Part shown: positions 1 to 12,400 of the stretch, one piece after another
Layout: every line of letters begins with the position of its first letter
Numbering within the stretch: position 1 is the stretch's first letter
Assembly: GCA_037957365.1 (NCBI GenBank)
Contig: JARHVA010001922.1
Coordinates: 1,078,501 to 1,142,500, forward strand
DNA from: Torreya grandis
Taxonomy: Eukaryota > Streptophyta > Pinopsida > Cupressales > Taxaceae
Direction: 5' to 3'
DNA: 64,000 bases
Notes under the pieces: generated by a model
Seen by the model: the letters and a program-made list of their open reading frames with translations, nothing else
What the model was told of the DNA's origin: nothing
Database searches by the model: none
Made by a program: the position numbers and the translations under genes

Positions 1-1130
1 GTTTGAGTTCAGTCTTGAAGAACAATAATATTTTGACCACATCATCCAGGATTTTCCAAAAACATTTATTACATATCCATCCCTACCATTGGGGGATTAT
101 GATTCATCATGTTTAGGATAACTTAAAGAACAAATCCTAACAAAGGAATTTGACATTGGAAAATAATTTAAATCTTTGCCCACTATTCTTGAAGATGGTT
201 GAACTCTTCTAGTGAAAGACACAATAGAGGTAAACATTAGGACTCTATATGACCTGAAATGAATCAAATTAGGTGTGTCCCTCACTGAGGAGGAGTGTGA
301 AGTACTTATATCCCTATTGAGGTAATTTGTAGATATATTTGCATGGGCATATTCTGACATGCTTGGTTTGGACCCCACCTTGGTTGTTCACCACCTTATG
401 GTACATCTTGATGCCAGACTAGTGAAGTAAAAGTTATGCAAATTGCAACCCCACATTTTTTTATAGGTAAATAAAAAGTTGGAAAAAATCTTGAAAGTGA
501 GATGTATTAGTCTAATTGACTATTCTAAATGGATTTCCAATGTAGTACCCATCAATAAAAATCTAGACAGAATCAAAATCTAAACTAACTTTAGGGACAT
601 AAATAAAGCCTACTTTAAGGATAACTTTCCATTGCCAAACATTGACATGATTTTTGACTCCATAATGGGTTATGAGATGTTTTCTTTGGTGGAAATATTC
701 TCAAGATACAATCAGATTCAAATAGTACAAAAAAACTAACATAAGACATCATTCACCATTCTATGAGGAAAATTTTGTTATCAAGTTATGCCATTTGGTC
801 TTAAGAATGCAGGGGCCACCTATCAAAGATACATGATAGTCATATTTCATGATATAATGAGTGACATTGTTTAAGACTACATCAATGACATACTATGCAA
901 ATCAAAGACTAGGGCTAATCATCTAGCATCATTGAAGAGGATATTTGAATGACTATGTGAATACAAATTTGGGCTCAACCCTAAGAAATGTGTGTTTGGT
1001 GTTACTTCAGGAAAATTTATTAGCTTCATTATGCCTTGTAGGGGCATAGAAGTTGATCTAGCTAAAGTACAAGCCATAACATAGATGCCACCATTGACCA
1101 ATCTAAAGCAGCTCGATTATTTGTAGGGTA
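1..1130 (+). pseudogene. Ty3 reverse transcriptase with upstream linker (broken)
   Basis: Residues read from several frames match the Tat pol linker (GDYDSSCLG near 95-125; FVDIFAWAYSDMLGLDP near 330-375) followed by the RT fingers and palm. Visible motifs are FPLPNIDMIFDS (about 625-660), SRYNQIQI (about 700-725), VMPFGLKNAGATYQR (about 785-830) and the catalytic box, which reads YIND near 877-890 where YIDD or YVDD is expected. The thumb region with GLNPKKCVFGVTSGKF lies near 970-1015. Stops interrupt the frame at many points, for instance where CAG or CAA codons are expected. RT would copy element RNA into cDNA, but this copy is non-functional because of its stops and the altered active site. 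The family call is firm. Confidence 0.9.
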
Positions 1131-1755
1131 AGATCTAATCCATAAGATGCTTCATATCTCAATTGGCTAATAAGTGTCATCCTTTTACACATTTTTTGAA
1201 GAAATGTGTCACATTTATTTGGAATGATGATTATCAAAAATATTTTCAACAACTAAAATACTATTTAGAAAATCCACTAGTTTTATTGCCTCTTATGCTA
1301 GGGAAACCATTACTTTTATACCTATCAGTGATAGACACAACCTTTGGGGTACTTCTAGCTCAACACGATGAAAATGGAAAAGATAATTCCATGTACTATA
1401 TAATCCATACATTGGTCTTGTATGATTATAAATATATGCCAATTAAAGAATCTTAATTAGCAATGGTCTTCATAACTCAGAAACTATGGCATTACATGTT
1501 AAATAATAAGACCATGGTCATTTTAAAAGTAGATCCACTCAAGTATTTACTATCTAAAATAGTACTAAAAGGCCACATGGCCAAATGGATCATGCTTCTC
1601 AATGAGTTTGAGATAGAATATGTGGACCAGAAAACCATCAAGGGGCAAGTTATTGTAGACCATCTTGCTATAGCACCCCTTAAAGATATAGAGCTATTAA
1701 CATTCCAATTTCTTGATGAATCCATCATGACCATCATTGACACACCTATTAAGGA
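1131..1755 (+). pseudogene. Ty3 RNase H domain (broken)
   Basis: Two open stretches (1163-1456 and 1463-1921), separated by one stop, carry the usual RNase H of Ty3 elements. The first has the LLLYLSVIDTTFGVLLAQHDE stretch and YMPIKES; the second has AMVFITQKLWHYML, LSKIVLKGHMAKWIMLLNEF and IVDHLA. In the active enzyme this domain degrades the RNA strand of the RNA-DNA hybrid during cDNA synthesis. The glutamate of the second motif (usually YxxIE) appears as lysine here, so the active site is probably damaged. The domain directly follows RT and precedes a second, unrelated RNase H, as in the Tat group. Confidence 0.85.
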
Positions 1756-2330
1756 GCAACATTGGAAGAAATATTTTTATGGTTCCTTCACAACACATGG
1801 ATTGGGGGTAAGCCATTTATTTATCACTCCAAAAGGGGACCTAATCCTTAAGTCATTCAGAATAAATTTTCTTTGTGTTAATAACATGGATAAATATGAA
1901 GCACTCATCATAGAGATTTGATATGTAGTAAAATGGAACATATCTCATCTATAGGTTTATGATGTTTCATAGTTAATCATCAATCAGGTTACAGACCATT
2001 TTTAGACCAAAGATGACAAGTTGGTTCCTTAAAAAGCCATGGTCAACACTCTCAAGAAGTAGATTTATGACATCCATTTTGAACATATACCAAGGGAAAG
2101 TAGCAAAAAAACAAATTCAATGGCCACCATTGGGTCACTCATTCAACATACAGACATAACAAAATACTACCAATTTCTCATTGAAAATCTATTAATGCCA
2201 ACTCATGAACCATCAACCATCATAATGATCTACGATATTATTGGTCCTAGCTCTACTTTTTATTCAAACCTACATGCCTATTTACATGACTATATTTTAC
2301 CACTATAATTATCTAGAAAACAAAAAAACT
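1756..2330 (+). pseudogene. Second, archaeal-type RNase H of Tat element (broken)
   Basis: From Trp at 1762 the frame reads WKKYFYGSFTTHGLG, FITPKGD, then FRINFLCVNNMDKYEALI, which is the signature of the extra RNase H that Tat elements acquired downstream of their own RNase H. The domain continues through VYDVS and LIINQVTDHF to a final NSMATIGSL block near 2110-2140. Three of the four acidic active-site residues are changed: the expected FDG is FYG, the GDS is DVS and the last ADA-type aspartate is Asn. The glutamate in KYEALI remains. A short connector (IIGPSSTFYSNLHAYLHD) leads toward integrase. The assignment to this domain is confident; it cannot be active. Confidence 0.85.
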
Positions 2331-2439
2331 ACTTCATCCACAATGCCCAATGTTAGACCTTACTCAGACCAACCCTATACCACCATAGTTTTGATGGAAC
2401 TCTACTTCATTTTTTACCTTCAAAATAATCTATACTAGC

Positions 2440-3501
2440 ATTATGGGAAGTTCACAAAGGGGTATGTGGTGACCACAATAAAAAGTCCATCTTGTCCAAA
2501 AATCTCGTGTACTAGTTATTATTGGCCAATAATGGATACATATGTGAAAAGATGCAATAAATGTCAACAACATGCCAATCTAATTCATGCCCTAGCCAAG
2601 AATTTGAAACTAATGTTGACACTATGACCATTTACTACATGGGGACTCAATTTCATTGGGAAGATAAAACCCACCCCATCTGATGGCCATAAACATATTC
2701 TTATTACCATAGAATATTTCATTAAGCGGGTTGAAACTATACCCCTCGCTTATGTGTCTAGAAAGCAAATTTCCAAATTCATATTTAACCATCTCATTTG
2801 TCACTATGGAATCCCCTCCAAAATTATATTTGATAGTGATAGATCATTTAAAAATAAGGATTTCAAAGCACTATGTGCTGAGTGCAAGATTACTCAACAT
2901 TTTTCCATGGCATATTACCCTCAAGGTAATGGCCAAGTAGAAGCATAAAACAAAACCATTATCAACATCCTTAAAAATATTTTAAATGATGTTGGCCATA
3001 ATTAGAACCTTTAGATATTCCATTCCATATGGGCATATCATACTAACCACCACAATCCCATGCGAGCCACTCCATACTCACTTTTTTATGGTACTAAAGC
3101 CATTATTCCCATTGAGGTTGAGTTACCTTCATTATATATCTCTTTGAAACATGTCCTAGATGATAAAGACTATTGAGTAGCTTGCCTATAAGAGATGGAG
3201 TTACTTGATGATAAATTCTTGGCCATAGTAAATCACTTTCAAGCATATCAAAATCATTTATGTGGCCACTACAATCGATGCATAAAATATATAGACTTTG
3301 AACTTGGTGATCTTATCCTTAAAGACAACCAAAAGAATACCATAATTGAGAAGAAGCATAAAAGCAAGTTTAAACCCAACTGGGTAGGTCCCTTCATCAT
3401 TATTTTAGATTATGGCTAGGAGCATACAGGCTCACCACACCAGATGGAGACAAACTTGATGAGCCTATGAACATTATACACCTCAAACGGTACTATGCTT
3501 G
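2440..3501 (+). pseudogene. Ty3 integrase (broken), GPY/F type
   Basis: This is the DDE integrase that would insert the cDNA. The HHCC zinc finger is visible as an HKGVCGDH block near 2453 and a CNKC pair at 2553-2564. The catalytic core has WGLNFIG at about 2640-2660, where the first Asp has become Asn (codon 2649). The second Asp lies at 2832 and the Glu at 2940 in GNGQVEA. The spacing is exactly 36 codons, giving the canonical D-35-E. The C-terminal part has the GPY/F-type motif FKPNWVGPF near 3370-3395 and ends with HLKRYYA and a stop at 3499-3501. Several stops sit where TGG or CAG is expected (for example HN-stop-NL-stop-IF near 2998-3020). Confidence 0.9.
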
Positions 3502-4762
3502 AGTAACTTGGTGTATTATCTATGAGGACCATTTCAAGTTGTACCATATTATCAATATTATACTTTGTGCTATACCATTCTACCATCCTACCATTCTTTA
3601 TCTATCACCTAATATGTTTTGATCATTCCCCACCTATTTCAGTTGACCTTGGTTCATCCATTGGTTTCACGCTTTCAACACAAAGAATAAAATTAGTTTC
3701 AGTGATTATTTCAAGAATTTTAGACAAAGGTAGTATTTTAGAGTGGTATGACATAAGTTTTATCAATTACGTCCTTTGTTTCTTGTTTCATTCTAATCAT
3801 GTTTGTTTATGTGAGCCTGATTATATCCACCTACATGGGCAAATCAATGTCTCACCAGTCCTGCTACTAATTATAGATGCATATGGGAAAATTAGTATCA
3901 TTGATATAATATATTGTATCCTAATTATAACTACCTATAGTCAAACTAAGGGAAGCATTTATGTATTGTGCCTTGACATACCAACTAGCCATTCCTATGT
4001 CATACTATTCCATTATGCTAACTATACCTATTTTATTTGAATTGGATGTTACACTAGTCATATTCCTCTATTATAAGGTGGAACTATTATGACTTGAGGC
4101 CATTTTGGGATTATGTGAGTAGTGATCAATACTTGTTGAGGTTAGATCAGTCCCCCTTTTCCATTATGCTCTCACCATTTTGTGAGCATTCTTTCAAATT
4201 TTCCATACTCTTACCATTTTATGAGATTGGACCATTTACTATCTTATCATTATCAATTGAGTTGAGATACTCCAAAATTCCAAAAAAATTTGGAAAATGA
4301 GTTATAAAAAATAAAAACATTGACCACTTCTTTGCCTTGAGGATTTTAGGAACTCTCACTAAGTCATAAGAAATCACTTGTCATTTTTTCCCCATCCTTT
4401 TTGTCATTTTATCCTACGCTCTCACCATTTTGTGATTTCATTCCTATTCTTCTATCACATCCATCATGTTTATTTTTTGATCATCACCATTTTATTCTAT
4501 CCTATATCCTAGGAAAACTACATTCATTTTGAAGTTTTTATTTGATATCATGTCCACAGAACTATGTAGGTAGTATCCACTTGTCTAGTGCATATGGAGA
4601 TAGCTCATCCACCCCATTCCTTTTCTTCTATTCCCCCATCTTTATTTGTTTGTTAAGTTGTCACCTATTTTATAGGGGAAATGTTTGCCATCTTGTTTGT
4701 GTCACATTATTTATACTAACATTATGACTAACTGTTGATTTTTTATATTTTTCTTCTTTATG

Positions 4763-4784
4763 TTTTTTTTTTTTTTTTTTTTTT
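4763..4784. repeat. Poly-T run of 22
   Basis: An uninterrupted run of T lies inside the LTR of element A. The matching point in the LTR at 54.3 kb has only short T runs, so the run expanded in this copy. Confidence 0.9.
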
Positions 4785-5268
4785 GTGTTCCTATATGTTT
4801 TATTTAAGTATTATTGCCTTGATTTAGTCTATGTGTATTCATTGGGTGATTCCTTGCACACTATTTTTGAATCAATCCATATTCATACATCAACATTGTC
4901 ATCATGGTTTTTATCACTAGTGTATTATTTTTCCTTGATTATTGGATCATGGGAGTCAGTCCTTCTACATATTTTGGCCAAGTCCTCATGGTGTTCTATT
5001 ATGATGCTTTCCATAATGTGATACAACAAAAATCAGCTTCAAGAAGTCTACACAGTAATGCAACATCAATATCTCCTTAGCACTAGCTTCAATAATAATC
5101 CCAGCCTCATCCACATCATATCCCAAATAGATTAATTAAACAATGATAGAATTATCCTCCTTACCAGTTCAGGTGAGCATCTCCCTACTAGCAAGTTTCC
5201 TAATTCATCTTTATCTTCTATATAAATTTATCATCATATTTATCATCATCATTTCCTAGCATGTTTGC

Positions 5269-5570
5269 CACTATTGGGGTACACTGCTTATAATTGCCTT
5301 TGGGAAAACCATTATACACCATTCGACTTGCATTCTCAATGATTCTAATTGCCTTTGGGAAAATCATTATGTTATCACCAATTTGAGAGTTAATGATTAT
5401 AACCACCTTTGAGTAAATCATTCACTTTTTTCCATCCAATAGGGGCTTGGTTGTCACTATTAGGGTACAATACTTATAAACACCTTTTGGTAAACAATTT
5501 TATGTCATCCCACTTGCATTCTCAATGATTCTACACACCTTTGGGTAAATCATTATGTTTTCATTTGTTT
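5269..5570 (+). repeat. Two-unit tandem repeat inside LTR A (period about 186 bp)
   Basis: A block beginning 'cactattggggtac' at 5269 recurs at 5455. Both units hold 'cttataa', 'ccacttgcattctcaatga' or close variants and end with 'aaatcattatgtt'. The corresponding LTR at 54.8-55.0 kb has the same block twice with a shorter period of about 120 bp. Confidence 0.7.
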
Positions 5571-6699
5571 GGTCCACTCATTTCCTTCTTTTGAGGGACC
5601 ATTTTCTGACCCCTTTTATTAACCACTCCTTTGAGGGGGCACCCTATAGTTCATCCATTGCCATTAAAGTCATAAGCATAAATAACATTTTTATTCTTTG
5701 AGAATATGTTATTATGTTTATATCTCATAATTAATTTCCAAATAGGAGCAAACATTAGACAATTAAAAGTGGCCACTAATGGTTTCATACCCTACTTTAG
5801 ATCAATTCTTATCAACCATTGAACATCTAGCCTAAGCATTTCTAAATGTCTCAAATTTGGCTTCATAACATGCAATTAAATCAATTTACCCTAAAAATCA
5901 ATTAAATCAAAACTTGGAAAATATTCAAAATCCTAAAATGGATTAATTAACATGTAAATCCTAAATCAAATCCTAATTGAATTCATCCTTGATAAATTAT
6001 ATAATTATCAAAAAAGAAATTAAAAATCAAAGAATATCCGAGGAAGTAATCATTACTTTTTGTGAGTTGTCTAAAATCCAAAATATCTCAAAGAACACAT
6101 ATTCCATGTTAATCATGAGGGTTGAACACCTTTTAACTCTATTGGGGTTAATTAGGAAAAACTAGGTTAGGTTTTAACTCATTGTAAGTTGATTTCAAAA
6201 CTTATAAATACAAGAATTTGCCTCTCTATTTAGAGAGCTTGGATAGAGTAATGTTATAATGCAAAATTTAGGGCATGAAGTAAATATATAGTGTTATAAT
6301 TCTAAAATTGAGCCAAACCAAGCCATTACAAACCATATCAAAGCCAAAGCCAAGCCAACCATGGTGTAAATAGGAGATGGAGATAGCCAAGCCCCATTGA
6401 AGAATATTTCTTGAGCACAATCTAAGCATGCCAAATGAAGAGACCTCTTGGAACATTCAATGAATTGGTAAGGAATTCTGTGAGTTCTTTACATTTTTAG
6501 TTGTGATTTGTTCATTTATGTTTCTTCACCATGCTCTCCCCTTTGATCTATGAAATATAGTGTTATGCATGTTAGTGTGTTTGTTTTTCATTTTGATTGA
6601 TTTTCATTATGAAGATAACATATGATATAACCACCCTTCTTGGATTCCTTGATCACAACCATTACCTATATTGTGTATATAAAAAACATTACTAACTTC

Positions 6700-8160
6700 T
6701 ATAATATACATCACATCATTGAGGAGAACATAAAAATTAGGTTGTTGGCTATCTATTTTAAATGAAAAGCTCTCAAATGGTATAACACTTTGGATATTGA
6801 ATCTACTATCACATGGAATGAGTTGGGAGATGCCTTGAGGATAAGATTTGAAGACAAGAGTGATAATTTATCATTGACTGAGTAGCTAACCAACATAAGG
6901 AGAACACCTTAATAATTTATTCAAGACTACAATATAATATTTTAAAAAACATGGGATATGATACCAATCATGGTAAGGCCTGATGCACACCATACTTTCC
7001 TTTATTATCTTAAATATTTTGATAGTGATATTTTTATGATGATACAATCTATGGGAGTAATAGTTTTCCCAATGCCTATGAAGTGGCCATTAGGATACAT
7101 AATTTTTTGATTCAGGCTAGGAAGATTTCCCCAAGATCCTCTATGCCTTTATTCCTTGATTTTCAAACAAATACACCTAATGTTGCTCCCATTCCTATAA
7201 TAAAACATAAATATGCCTCCCCTAGTAAACCAAGTAAACCCAATGAGGAAAAAAGAATGAGGGAACTTGAACAAGAGATCTTAGGTCTTAAGAGGATCAT
7301 ACAACAAAAAAAAGTGAGGCCTTTCCAAATCCACTATCAATACAATCAATCTTACCCTAACTATCAAGGTAATAGATCACCCTTTTAAGGTCATCCTCAA
7401 GGTCAAGGGCAACTTGTTCAAGTAAAGTCATATAATGGATATAATCTTAATTCTCTTTCCACTCAAAAGCATTAGTGCCTACTCAAAATAACCTTGCTCA
7501 AGAGTATGATTTTTATCCTTCATGGGATCAACCTCATGATCCATCTACCTATGATAATGCGTCCTTCAATCAAGACTTCATGGGAAGTTTGGGAACTATG
7601 CAAGCTATGAATCAAGATGAGGTACCTAATAGAGGAGATAAAAATGGTAAGAGTGATCAAGTGGGATCTAATTTAGTAAATTGGTATCAAGATGACTCAT
7701 GTGTTGTGAATTACCAAGGGAAGTCAAGCATATATTCAAGTCCTATAGCTGCAAACACAAGAGTAAAGAGGAATTCAATTAAAGAGGTTCAAGGAGTTGG
7801 TAATAGTTCATGACTAAATTTTCAAACATACCCAAGAGTAAGTATGTCTAATATAGTCCCAAATGCTCAAGTTGATTAAATAAATTAGAGTGTTAAGAAC
7901 TCTTTCACACCTTAGAGTTCTCAAGGTACAGGCAATACTATTCCTACTAGTGGACAAGCTAAGGTTAGTGGATCTTTCACTAATATTGTAGAGTGGATGA
8001 ATAGGTCTAATGTGAATGTATCAATGTTATATATAATAATAATACCTAGATAGGTAGGCTTACTTCAAGAAGATCTATCCAAACTCATTTTGGTAACCAA
8101 GCAGCCAAGTGGGAAAGAGGCAACCTTGAAGAACACTTTGAATCCTAGTGAAAGATAATC
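6700..8160 (+). pseudogene. Ty3 gag remnant D
   Basis: Directly after the LTR of A the reading changes to a capsid-like gag that begins in mid-domain: ENIKIRLLAIYF, then ALKWYNTLDIESTITWNEL (about 6768-6825) and FIQDYNIIF (about 6915), which fit the WF-L-PGSI-SW pattern of plant Ty3 Gag. An open piece at 7083-7388 continues with IRIHNFLIQARK and a proline-rich linker, then a predicted coiled coil (EEKRMRELEQEILGLKRII). A further open piece at 7475-7813 is Asn/Asp-rich and ends in a low-complexity region. No CCHC knuckle was seen. The abrupt start suggests that element A inserted into this gag or that the front was deleted. Confidence 0.75.
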
Positions 8161-8199
8161 AAACAAAATGATAAATGAGACAAACCTCATCCATTCATC

Positions 8200-9497
8200 T
8201 CTCCATCATCATTTAAGATGCTTTGGTTCATAACTATTTGATTTCTAGTGGAGCAAGTACTTGTGTCATTCCCAAGTAAGTAGCTGATAGGTTAAACTTG
8301 AAGTATGAGCCTCATTCCAAAGGAGTGATACAATTGTATGGGTCTGATACCAAGATAATTATCATAATAAAAGGTTTGAAACTTATTATTCATGCTTGTC
8401 TTACTTTCACCATTTATCAAGATGTTTTAGTTGTGGATGTGCCACCTCATTTTTCACTTTGTTTATCAAAAGAGTTTACTACTAAAATTGGAGGATATTG
8501 ACTTTAGATTGGTCCTATATGGCATTTAAGACTAAGTATGGTGCTAAGGTGTCAATCAAATCTAATATTCTATCTAGTTCTCATGTAGAGCCATATGTTC
8601 CTTATACATATAATATGAATTTCAATATCAATGATGAAGAAGATCATCTTAGTGATCAAGAGCCTTTAACACTTCTTGATGGCATAAATAAATTGTACCT
8701 TGATGAATGGGGAGCTGAGAAACATGGATATGACAAAACAAGTCTTGGTGAATACATCCTCTATGTAGTATGTGATGGATATCTTGAGGCATATTCTGAT
8801 GACACTCTAGAACAATTTACATGGGGTAACTAATTTTTGCACATGGATGATGATATGCATATTCCAGCTGTGATAAAGCATGATAGTCTTAGTGAACAAT
8901 TTATTTTTCTTGCCCTAGAGGAGGTTGTTCATGAGCATGAACCTCAATAAGAAGTAGATGATATATGGTAACAATTCAATGCCATAGTATATGGGTTTGA
9001 GGAGGTAAACATGCCTATAACTATTCAAAAGGAATACATAACTGATGATGATGTCAATAATGCACATAATGAGCATAAAAAAGAGTGTGAGTTCTCTACC
9101 AAGAAAGAAACAACTACGTTAAACCAAGAAGTTTTTGGTAAACAAGAATAAATCCTTGATGACTACCAACAATAGATATATTTTGGTTCAAATGAATTTG
9201 AATTTGGGAGGAGTTTCATGACTCCCAATGATCATGTTAAAGAGTGCCAAGTGGACATGACAAAGGTAAAGTAGGATGGAATCTCAAACAAGCCTCTTAG
9301 AGATCTAGATGGAGTATTCATGAGATCTCCAAGTGATACAATTGTAGTCAACAAAAGATCCATCAGTGGTAACTAATTTGATTACCTCCATAATTTAGTT
9401 TTCATTAACAAGTATGCATCATATGAAGGTTTGTTTTTATGGAGTAGTAGTGATGATAGAAGAATTATATTTGAATATATTCAAAGAAATGAATAAC
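8200..9497 (+). pseudogene. Ty3 aspartic protease plus long acidic tail, remnant D
   Basis: The retropepsin site reads LISSGASTCVIPK at 8236-8274, where LIDSGAS is expected, so the catalytic Asp is lost. It is followed by GVIQLYGS, IIKGLKLIIHACLTF, DVLVVDVPPHFSLCLS and TTKIGGY in open frame 8298-8501, then WSYMAFKTKYGAKVSIKSN and HVEPYVPY in 8498-8833, the known C-terminal part of this protease type. After that about 220 codons rich in Asp, Glu, His and Asn run on in one frame with few stops to EYIQRNE and a stop at 9495-9497. No reverse transcriptase follows. Either pol was deleted, or this family is a gag-protease-only element; I cannot tell. Confidence 0.8.
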
Positions 9498-12400
9498 ATG
9501 TCTTCACCTCAAGTGTTTTTAGGTCTTATACATATTAATATAGATGTTTTTTTCCTTTCAGTTGTTTATGTGTTTTCCCTAAGTGCTTAGAGAGCCCAAG
9601 TGTGTGTATTGGTGTCTTGATTTGTGTGTTTGTTTCCTTATTGTGTGTGGTGTGAGTTTAGAATCATTTCAAAGGCATTTAAGTGTAAATTTTAGTTTAT
9701 GGGTGACTCCATTACCCAAGGATATGAGAAGGAAACTGGTCCTTAGCATAGTAATCATATTACCCCTTAGAAATTGCCAAAATGTTAACCAAATTTCACC
9801 CTAGGTCAAATTAGGTCAACCCCCTTGCATTTTAAAACTTTAAATATGGTCCTTCTAGGTTTGAAAGTGGTTAAAAGCTCATTAATGAGGTTAAGTCATA
9901 GTTTGAGGGTCACTTATTATGTTTTCACCTTGGTCACATTTGTCTAGCTTATCTTAATAACCTTTTATGCCACTTTTTGGTCATTCTAAGTGAAATGTAT
10001 AGTTTTACACAAAAGGACAAAAGTTTCAAGAACTAATATAACATACCATATGTTAAGTAATGTCAAAAAAAAATTTGAAACTGAAATGTGGTAGGTTCAA
10101 CTTAAGAAAGAGGAAGATCATCTACAAAAGGTTAGTTTCATATAGTTTTACGGACTAAGGTGACTCACCTGACACTATGATGCTTCAAGAAGGTGTGTTG
10201 AGATATCCATAGGTAATTTATAGGCTCAAGTGGCTTTAATAGGCTCAAAATTATCAAAAATTGATTTCTCTCTCCTATCATTCCCTTGGATAGGTCAAGA
10301 AGGGTCAACAATTTTCTCTTGGTATGGATTGGAAAAGAAGAGTTGGAGTGAGTGCACTTGGGGGATGTTATTAGTCCTCATGATCTCCCATTTCATGGTC
10401 ATGGTTTTTGTATTAATGGTATGTACTATATGAATAATCACTATGATTTTTAACACCTCTAATTACTTGTGCAAACCTAACACCTCAATGTTCTCATCTC
10501 ATTGCATTAGTCTATATGAACCAAGTAATGTATGTGGTATTGTATATCATGTTCTTCATTTTCATGTTAGTTTCAACTAGTTGAAACGTGTGGATATGAA
10601 GGAATAATAAGGATCATTCTCTTGTGATATAAATGAGCACCATTGAGGTCTGCATCATAATGTTTTATTAGTTACAGTGTTTTGATCTTCTATGAGTGGC
10701 TTCAAGTTAAGTTAATACATTGGTTCTCACCCCCCTCAAATCATGGATTGTTAATATTCTCCATTAAAGGATGTGGATATTGATTAAGATAGGCCTCTAA
10801 GACACTAAGTAAAGAATAATCAGATCCCTAATGTGCACAATCAACTATAGTCACTTGTAGGTATATATAGAGAATGGAAGGGATATCAAAAACCTAAGAG
10901 GTAGGTTGTGTATGATTTCAAGACTTGAATGGAGTTCTCAAGTCATTTAGTGTTCATTAGCATAGTAAGGACCAATTCAAGCAACACATATAGGTGTAGA
11001 GTTAAATAAAGTTACAAAGTGAGAATTTTTACCTTAACATAAATGAAAGGGACTCTTCTCATACACAATGTCATCTATTGTTGGACATTTTTGAGGTTTG
11101 TGTAAGCCTAGTGGATTCATTCTTGCAGCCTAGGCATAGTAATAACATGCTAATTCAAGAAGGGGATTTTTTATTATAGAGAGGATGAGTGTAGTTTAGG
11201 TTCTCAACTTAGTCAAAATATTGATAGAAACACTCAAAGAGCTATAATACTATTAAGCTAAATGAACCTATAGAAATACAACATGCAAGTGATAACTAGT
11301 GCATTGGTGGTAAGAGATGAGAGCATGGTCTCAAGGCAGGATGAATAGATTCAGGTGTGAAATGGATATAGTGACTTGAAGAGAAACTAAAGGTGTGTAA
11401 CACAATTACAAAACACATATCTTCACCTACAAGAAACTTTCAACCTCTACCTAATGAACACCTATAGTTTGAAGTAAGGACCGTATCTAACCTAGCCTAA
11501 TGGAAGATGTAATTTGGTTGATGAATAGAGGTATAATATGGAGATGAAAACATAAAATTAAATATCATAGTGATAAAACCACATATTAATGAGATTATTA
11601 TAGGCAAAGAAGCAAGCAAAGGTTAAACTAAATTGGGGGTTTGAACCTCACACTTAGTCAACTAAAATCCTGTAATCAGTCACAGTCCTAGGAGATAGTC
11701 ATGAGATATTATGATGTTGATGGGTCTATGGGTATGGTCAAGATTTAAAACTTGATAAAAATGGTCCTCATGACTTAAAATATACTTACATGGTATCCTT
11801 AAGATAAAACTAACATAGTATGTGCCTTTATTTTATCTTAGACTAGAGGCACTCCAAAGTCAAGGTAACCTACATCATAGTACATGGATAGTAAAAATGA
11901 TGAAATAGAGAGTCTCAATGGACTAAATAATGATGCATAGAGTTGAAATAGATGTAAAAAGGTGTTTAGGAACACCTAAAACCATTATAAATAGTTATAA
12001 GTGACCACACACTTAGAAACACAATCCACGTCTATTAAGCCTAAAACTAGGCATGAACCCTCATGGTGTCTAATGTCACTCATACGATCATATGATACTT
12101 AAAATAAATTTGATAAAATTCATGGGAGAGTGTATGATTTATTATACTCAATGGTTTATAGATAACAACATAGGATTGGTCTTTTTGGCCTAAATTTGTG
12201 TCAAGGGTATCCAAAATGCAAGCTAGGTACTCAAGAGCCATTTTATTTTACTCATATTTGTATGGACAATATGCATGGGGTATAGATAACATAGGGGTAG
12301 TTGAAGAGGGTCCTATACTCAAAAATAGTTGAATTGGTTCAAGGGTTAAGGGCTTAAACTTTATGAATCATTGTTAATAACCCAATTGACCTAAAACCCT

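Larger units (their letters stand above)
1..6655 (+). mobile_element. Tat-lineage Ty3/gypsy retrotransposon A, 3' half
   Basis: The window opens inside the pol region of a Ty3/gypsy element and continues through reverse transcriptase, RNase H, a second RNase H, integrase and a long 3' LTR. The RT-RH-second RH-integrase order is the one known for the plant Tat group. The right edge at 6655 is set by comparison with two other copies of the LTR in this window, which end in similar sequence at 47544 and 56131. No primer-binding site follows 6655, so this is a 3' LTR. The 5' LTR, gag and protease lie outside the window. Many in-frame stops show the copy is dead. Confidence 0.85.
3565..6655 (+). 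repeat. 3' LTR of element A (about 3.1 kb)
   Basis: The stretch after the integrase stop is matched along its length by 53160-56131, and its last 0.9 kb by 46650-47544. Shared landmarks include 'gaccttggttcatcc' (3648), 'gcatatggagatagc' (4591) and 'tcaaatttggcttcataa' (5850). The left edge is uncertain by about 60 bp; no clean polypurine tract was seen between 3502 and 3565. The right edge ends in a CA dinucleotide at 6654-6655. The long open frame at 3522-4040 lies mostly inside this LTR and is not considered a gene. Confidence 0.75.

Noticed and set aside
3522..4040. 172-codon open frame, the longest uninterrupted one in the window
   Set aside because: It lies mostly in the LTR of A, starts before the LTR edge, has a hydrophobic low-information composition, and the matching LTR at 53.2-53.8 kb has stops and gaps in this frame.
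9583..9804. 73-codon frame rich in Cys, Val and Leu as a membrane protein
   Set aside because: It follows the decayed end of D with no start context or recognisable family; chance is the simpler explanation.
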